7,809 bases of DNA. Origin: Desulfurococcales archaeon (GTDB lineage: Archaea > Thermoproteota > Thermoprotei_A > Sulfolobales > NBVN01). The DNA lies in NCBI GenBank assembly GCA_023255965.1, contig JAGDWE010000001.1, positions 1-7,809 of the forward strand, written 5' to 3'. The notes beneath the pieces were generated by a model, which saw only the letters and a list, made by a program, of their open reading frames with translations, searched no databases and was not told where the DNA came from. The stretch's first letter is position 1, and each line of letters begins with the position of its first letter. Below, piece by piece: positions 4,549-7,809 of this stretch. A program made the translations under genes and the position numbers.

Positions 4549-5754
4549 CTGAGCGTTGATGACGTATTTAGGAGGATTTTAGAGAGGAGTCTAACTTCCT
4601 CAATATTTATTAATAGGGAGGTGTTGAGGCCTGACTACATACCCGACGAATTACCTCATAGGGATGAGCAAATAAGTAAAATTAGTTCTATTCTAGCGCC
4701 GCTGCTCAGGGGCGAGAAGCCGAATAACATCTTTATATATGGTTTAACTGGTACTGGCAAGACCGCTGTAGTTAAGTATGTACTGCTTAAGTTTAAGGAG
4801 TACGCTACTAAGATAGGTAGGGATTTTAACTACAGCTACGTAAATTGCAGGTATGACGACACCACGTATAGGGTCCTCGCCAAGCTCGCTGAAGGCATTG
4901 GGGTTAAGATACCGTTCACAGGGCTATCTACATCGGAGGTATTTAATAGAATTATCACGGCCTTAGACTCCTTAAGTACTTCATTAGTGGTGGTCCTCGA
5001 CGAAATCGATTTCCTGGTTAAGAAGCGTGGGGACGAATTACTCTATAGGCTAACTAGAATTAATGAGGAACTTAAAGGGAGTAAAATAACGATAATAGGC
5101 GTAACTAACGACGTTAAGTTCATGGAGAGGTTAGACCCTAGAGTTAAGTCTAGCTTAGGCGAGGAGGAGGTGATATTCCCCCCATACGACGCCATACAAT
5201 TAGAGGACATACTCCTACATAGGGCTAGTAAGGCGTTTAAACCGGGAGTACTTGATGAAGGAGTTATATCACTATGTGCGTCAATAGCCGCTAAAGAACA
5301 TGGAGATGCAAGGAGGGCTTTAGACCTACTTAGAGTTTCTGGTGAGTTAGCTGAAAGGGAGGGCGCTAGTAAGGTAGTCAGGGACCACGTCCTGCGCGCT
5401 AGGATGGAGATAGAACGTGATAGGGTTGCTGAGGTCATTAAGACCTTACCACTACATGGTAAGTTAGTACTGCTATCACTAGCCATAAATCCCGGTGGAA
5501 CTACCGGAGAGGTCTACAACATATATAGGGATATATGTAAATCGCTAGCCGTTGAGCCAGTTACTCAGAGAAGGGTTAGCGACATAATTAGTGAATTAGA
5601 TATGCTGGGTATAATTAATACAAGAATAGTTAATAGGGGTAGGTATGGTAAGACTAGGGTGATCAACCTAAACACTGATTCGGAGACCTTAATTAAAGTA
5701 CTTAGTGAGGAGAGGAAGATTGAAGCGTTCATTAAGAACCTTAGGAGTAGATGA
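4549..5754 (+). CDS. cdc6: Orc1/Cdc6 replication initiator, probable CTG start
   Basis: This is an archaeal replication initiator, an AAA+ ATPase that binds origin DNA and helps load the MCM helicase. In 401-residue numbering the Walker A motif is GLTGTGKT (65-72), Walker B LDEID (150-154), sensor 1 GVTND (Asn187) and sensor 2 GDARRAL (252-258). A C-terminal winged-helix DNA-binding domain spans about 294-385, with the RRVSDIISELDMLGI helices and a GRYGK wing. The usual N-terminus ahead of LRPDYIPDELPHR (VDDVFRRILERS and SIFINREV) is encoded in frame back to CTG 4549, directly after a TAA stop, but contains no ATG, GTG or TTG before GTG 4621. With CTG the length is normal for the family (about 400). 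Starting at GTG 4621 would give 377 residues and cut off that conserved segment. GGGTG six bases upstream supports CTG. DUF99 overlaps its 3' end. Confidence 0.95.
   Translation: MSVDDVFRRILERSLTSSIFINREVLRPDYIPDELPHRDEQISKISSILAPLLRGEKPNNIFIYGLTGTGKTAVVKYVLLKFKEYATKIGRDFNYSYVNCRYDDTTYRVLAKLAEGIGVKIPFTGLSTSEVFNRIITALDSLSTSLVVVLDEIDFLVKKRGDELLYRLTRINEELKGSKITIIGVTNDVKFMERLDPRVKSSLGEEEVIFPPYDAIQLEDILLHRASKAFKPGVLDEGVISLCASIAAKEHGDARRALDLLRVSGELAEREGASKVVRDHVLRARMEIERDRVAEVIKTLPLHGKLVLLSLAINPGGTTGEVYNIYRDICKSLAVEPVTQRRVSDIISELDMLGIINTRIVNRGRYGKTRVINLNTDSETLIKVLSEERKIEAFIKNLRSR
5707..5715 (+). promoter_or_regulatory. Strong Shine-Dalgarno setting the DUF99 start
   Basis: GAGGAGAGG lies inside the last codons of orc1/cdc6. 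Its GGAG core (5709-5712) is seven bases before TTG 5720. The earlier in-frame GTG at 5705 has no ribosome binding site and is itself part of this purine run, so TTG 5720 is preferred. Confidence 0.65.
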
Positions 5755-6337
5755 TGGCTACTTCCCAATCAACTATAAGAGGTGCTATGGCAGGACCCTG
5801 CTAGTGCTCACTGTATGTGAGGGATTAAAATTAACTAACGTTAAGATGGCGTTAATAACTGTGGATGGACTAGATGGAACTAATGCTGTATTAAACCTAT
5901 TGAGGCCGTTATGTAATAAATACGATGCTGTATTTTTAGATGGAGTTACATATGCGGGGTTTAATATAGTGGATCCCGAGGTAGTATTTAACGAGACTTC
6001 AATACCATCAGTAGTCATCTTTAAGTACGGATTAGATCTAAACGCAGTTAAGGAAGCACTTATGAAGAATTTCAATGACTGGATGTCTAGATATTCAACT
6101 ATTGAGAGAACATATAATAGTTCATACGTAATTAGCACCCCTAAAGGAAATCTACGTATCTTTAGTTGCGGGGTCGCACGAGCCGAGGCATACGAATTAG
6201 TTCTGAGCCTTCAGAGCGTTAATCAATATCCCGAGCCGCTAAGATTAGCTGACTTAATAGCGTCAGGACTTACTAGAAATAGTACGCTACTAGAGATGAT
6301 CAATAGGTATCCTCAGGCGAGCTATGAAGGAATCTAA
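5720..6337 (+). CDS. DUF99 / UPF0215 family protein (endonuclease V-like fold)
   Basis: This 205-residue protein matches the archaeal DUF99 family, whose members share the RNase H-like fold of endonuclease V but have no established function. The family hallmarks are in order: LGVDDGYF near the N-terminus (8-15), TVDGLD (47-52), FLDGVTYAGFNIVD (72-85) with PSVVIF strand 96-101, a DW pair after a helix (about 120-121), and the closing PEPLRLADLIASGL (172-185). Acidic residues in the first and third motifs correspond in position to the metal-binding acids of endonuclease V-type nucleases, so a nuclease role is possible but unproven. The TTG start at 5720 overlaps orc1/cdc6 by 35 bases, which implies one transcript and coupled translation. 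The GTG at 5705 would add only five basic residues. Its last 38 bases overlap the metzincin gene on the other strand. Confidence 0.88.
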   Translation: MKRSLRTLGVDDGYFPINYKRCYGRTLLVLTVCEGLKLTNVKMALITVDGLDGTNAVLNLLRPLCNKYDAVFLDGVTYAGFNIVDPEVVFNETSIPSVVIFKYGLDLNAVKEALMKNFNDWMSRYSTIERTYNSSYVISTPKGNLRIFSCGVARAEAYELVLSLQSVNQYPEPLRLADLIASGLTRNSTLLEMINRYPQASYEGI

Positions 6338-7643
6338 GAATTCTAATTAGATCTTCATTAAACCTCATATACCTTAAATCTCCGTCATCCGCTTTAAACG
6401 CTACAAGACCCTCACTAATAATTTCCGCTATAGGTTCTGGAATTTCATTGCTTATATAAACCCTTTTAACCAATGGTAGTTTCATGGTCAAATTATTTGG
6501 ATCGATACCTAACATGCTTAATCTAGCAATAAATTCCCAGTAAGCATATGGATTCCTCTCCTTAAGTAATAACGCTGTACTGTATGCTAAGCCCGTTACA
6601 TCCCCTAACGATATTCTCTTTAGATCACTACTTAATGACTTAGACATTATTGATTCGTGGAATAAGCTACCGCCTAATAATGATCTAAATTCCTGGACTG
6701 CAGGATGTGTGAGTCCTAAAACATGACCTACTTCATGTACTAGTACATCTATTGAGCTGCTATTAGTTGCTATGAAATTACCTATATTAAAGGCTGCTAA
6801 TAATTCATCGTTATAGCTGATGGGGAATGGCATCTCAATGAATATAATTACATTATCTCCTAACGGCTTAAGATCCTCTTTAATCCTGGACATTAGGTTC
6901 ATGTAGCACGTTAGTCCATCATCATTAGATATAAACGCTGTCCATGACTTATTCAAATTAACCTCCCTAATTATGACTCTTAACTGAAATACTTTATTAA
7001 AGACCAGGCCCCATACATCCAACGCGTTGAGGTATGGTTGAAGTTCCCTTAAGTCCGAAATCGCTTCATATAAGTAATCACAACCCTCTGAGTTACAATC
7101 AAGCTTCCTATATTTTAGTAATACAATAGATACGTTTACATCTCCGTCATCATCAACGAATTCCACCTTAGGCTCAATCATCCCCTCATATAATCCCTTA
7201 AGATCTATATTACGATAAGTAAATCTACTAAAGTACTTATCATATCTAATTAACCCAGCCCCCGAGCAATAATTAGTTAGATTAACTAGGACGTACCTAC
7301 TAACCTCACCCTTAATTAAGTCAACGAATGTAACTACCGTTCCAGGGAAGTAATCGCCTCCTGTTAGTAAATTAAGTGCTTCAGAGTAATTATTTTCATA
7401 AATTATCTTAGATACGCATATTACGCCTTCACACAGGCTTATGTAGCGACTTAAGTTGAAGTAATTATGGCATCTACTGATGAATTCAGACGCGTGGACA
7501 CTACATAATTCAACTCCCTTTACGCCTTGGCAATTATCGAGTGACGTTACCGAGTTAATAACCATATAAATGCATATGAGGCATGCGGAGAATGCCAACA
7601 TGGCAACATGGGCTGAGTACTTACTACTTGCCCTAACCATCAT
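6300..7643 (-). CDS. Membrane-anchored extracellular metzincin metalloprotease
   Basis: The zinc motif HEVGHVLGLTH (His303, His307 and His313 as ligands, Glu304 as catalytic base, Gly310 at the turn) is a perfect metzincin signature. A probable Met-turn, SIM with Met333, follows 20 residues later, a spacing seen in matrixin-like clans. A hydrophobic segment at about 12-31 after a short basic start (MMVRASSK) looks like a signal anchor. Beyond it lie nine cysteines (38, 47, 58, 71, 76, 126, 183, 188, 246) and at least seven N-x-S/T sequons (for example Asn63, 85, 121, 170, 231, 294, 384), as expected for a disulfide-bonded, glycosylated surface protein. An acidic DDDGD cluster at 164-168 could bind calcium. 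The region before the protease domain (35-220) and the tail after Met333 match nothing I know. The spacing is unlike archaemetzincins. The ATG at 7643 is followed by a second ATG; there is no clear Shine-Dalgarno. A TTAATTAA about 20 bases upstream may be its TATA box. Confidence 0.78.
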   Translation of the reverse strand: MMVRASSKYSAHVAMLAFSACLICIYMVINSVTSLDNCQGVKGVELCSVHASEFISRCHNYFNLSRYISLCEGVICVSKIIYENNYSEALNLLTGGDYFPGTVVTFVDLIKGEVSRYVLVNLTNYCSGAGLIRYDKYFSRFTYRNIDLKGLYEGMIEPKVEFVDDDGDVNVSIVLLKYRKLDCNSEGCDYLYEAISDLRELQPYLNALDVWGLVFNKVFQLRVIIREVNLNKSWTAFISNDDGLTCYMNLMSRIKEDLKPLGDNVIIFIEMPFPISYNDELLAAFNIGNFIATNSSSIDVLVHEVGHVLGLTHPAVQEFRSLLGGSLFHESIMSKSLSSDLKRISLGDVTGLAYSTALLLKERNPYAYWEFIARLSMLGIDPNNLTMKLPLVKRVYISNEIPEPIAEIISEGLVAFKADDGDLRYMRFNEDLIRILRFLHSSPEDTY

Positions 7644-7722
7644 TACTCAAGGTGCTATGAAGTTAATTAAGTATCAAGGATATAAGGTATGATTAATGCA
7701 GCGATAGCAGAGTGGTGTTAGT
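7644..7722. other. Intergenic gap between metzincin gene and IS end
   Basis: This short AT-rich spacer must carry the minus-strand promoter of the metzincin gene. Candidates are TTAATTAA close to the start and CTTATATCC about 40 bases upstream. The first bases next to the element end (7722 downwards on the minus strand) would be the genomic segment read as a guide if the neighbouring TnpB is active. No further gene is seen. Confidence 0.5.
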
Positions 7723-7809
7723 CTGACCTCCTCCCCGCCCTGAAGGGCGAGGGTTCCCTAGGGCGGTTCGTTGGTTTGTGGCTTATCGCCTTCACCTTCA
7801 TTGCTGGCG
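7723..7809 (-). mobile_element. IS200/IS605-family element, 3' terminal part
   Basis: Read on the minus strand, a stop codon at 7760-7758 is followed at once by GGAACCCTCGCCC, the loop TTCA and GGGCGGGGAGGAGGTCAG. This forms a GC-rich hairpin (CGCCC 7736-7740 with GGGCG 7745-7749, extended imperfectly outward). Such a hairpin directly after the tnpB stop is the usual right end of archaeal IS200/IS605 elements and also forms the 3' end of the omega RNA that guides TnpB. The body of the element lies to the right, outside the window. The boundary at 7723 is inferred from where similarity to the copy at 3886 stops. Confidence 0.7.
7758..7809 (-). CDS. C-terminal fragment, probable TnpB
   Basis: The last 16 codons of a minus-strand gene are visible and end in TAG at 7760-7758. 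They encode a polar tail, ASNEGEGDKPQTNEPP. No catalytic motif lies within the window. I call it TnpB because the hairpin immediately downstream is of the type that closes tnpB-bearing elements, and because hydrophilic, proline-rich tails are common at TnpB C-termini. The assignment rests on context, not on the residues themselves. Confidence 0.5.
   Translation of the reverse strand, partial: ASNEGEGDKPQTNEPP

Noticed and set aside
5043..5486. Long minus-strand open frame across orc1/cdc6.
   Set aside because: Shadow of the AAA+ gene with serine/leucine-rich, domain-free translation; the same applies to the other frames opposite tbp, the phosphoesterase, orc1/cdc6 and DUF99.

Overview
The window looks like a chromosomal segment of a thermophilic crenarchaeon (Thermoproteota), probably near Caldivirga, Vulcanisaeta or Thermocladium. 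The evidence is an archaeal TATA-binding protein, an archaeal Orc1/Cdc6 initiator, a DUF99 (UPF0215) protein, archaeal C/D-box sRNA genes, TATA boxes just upstream of start codons, frequent GTG/TTG starts and AGG/AGA/TTA-rich codon use. The genus is an inference from style, not from an alignment.

Layout. Positions 1-275 hold no gene I can support, only a strong predicted fold. A C/D-box sRNA (about 278-338, +) follows behind a textbook TATA box. Then comes a minus-strand block, read right to left: a two-SIS-domain protein (3491-2571) overlaps by 4 bases an SDR dehydrogenase (2574-1831), followed by a COG1407-type metallophosphoesterase (1724-969) and TBP (918-361). A second C/D-box sRNA (about 1774-1830, +) sits in the gap between the SDR and the phosphoesterase and points at the SDR stop codon. 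A tRNA-Leu(GAG) gene (3590-3674, +) diverges from the SIS gene.

From 3675 to 4548 there is no intact gene. This stretch carries a degenerate IS200/IS605-type end, an imperfect hairpin, and at about 4351-4497 a compact fold that looks like a stable RNA gene. Downstream is orc1/cdc6 (+). Its conserved N-terminus is encoded upstream of the first ordinary start codon, so translation seems to begin at a CTG at 4549. The DUF99 gene overlaps its end, with a TTG start under a strong Shine-Dalgarno. DUF99 in turn overlaps tail-to-tail with a minus-strand gene for a membrane-anchored, cysteine-rich, probably glycosylated metzincin protease. The right edge holds the last 16 codons and the 3' terminal hairpin of what looks like a TnpB-encoding IS200/IS605-family element.

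How they fit together. TBP and Orc1/Cdc6 are core transcription and replication factors. The two sRNAs are predicted 2'-O-methylation guides. The SIS and SDR genes are translationally coupled and so probably act together, perhaps on a sugar or sugar phosphate. The metzincin should act outside the cell. No complete defence system or CRISPR array is present. The least expected items are the CTG start, the unassigned RNA fold at 4351-4497, the SIS protein with altered active-site motifs, the anchored metzincin and the pair of TnpB-type ends.
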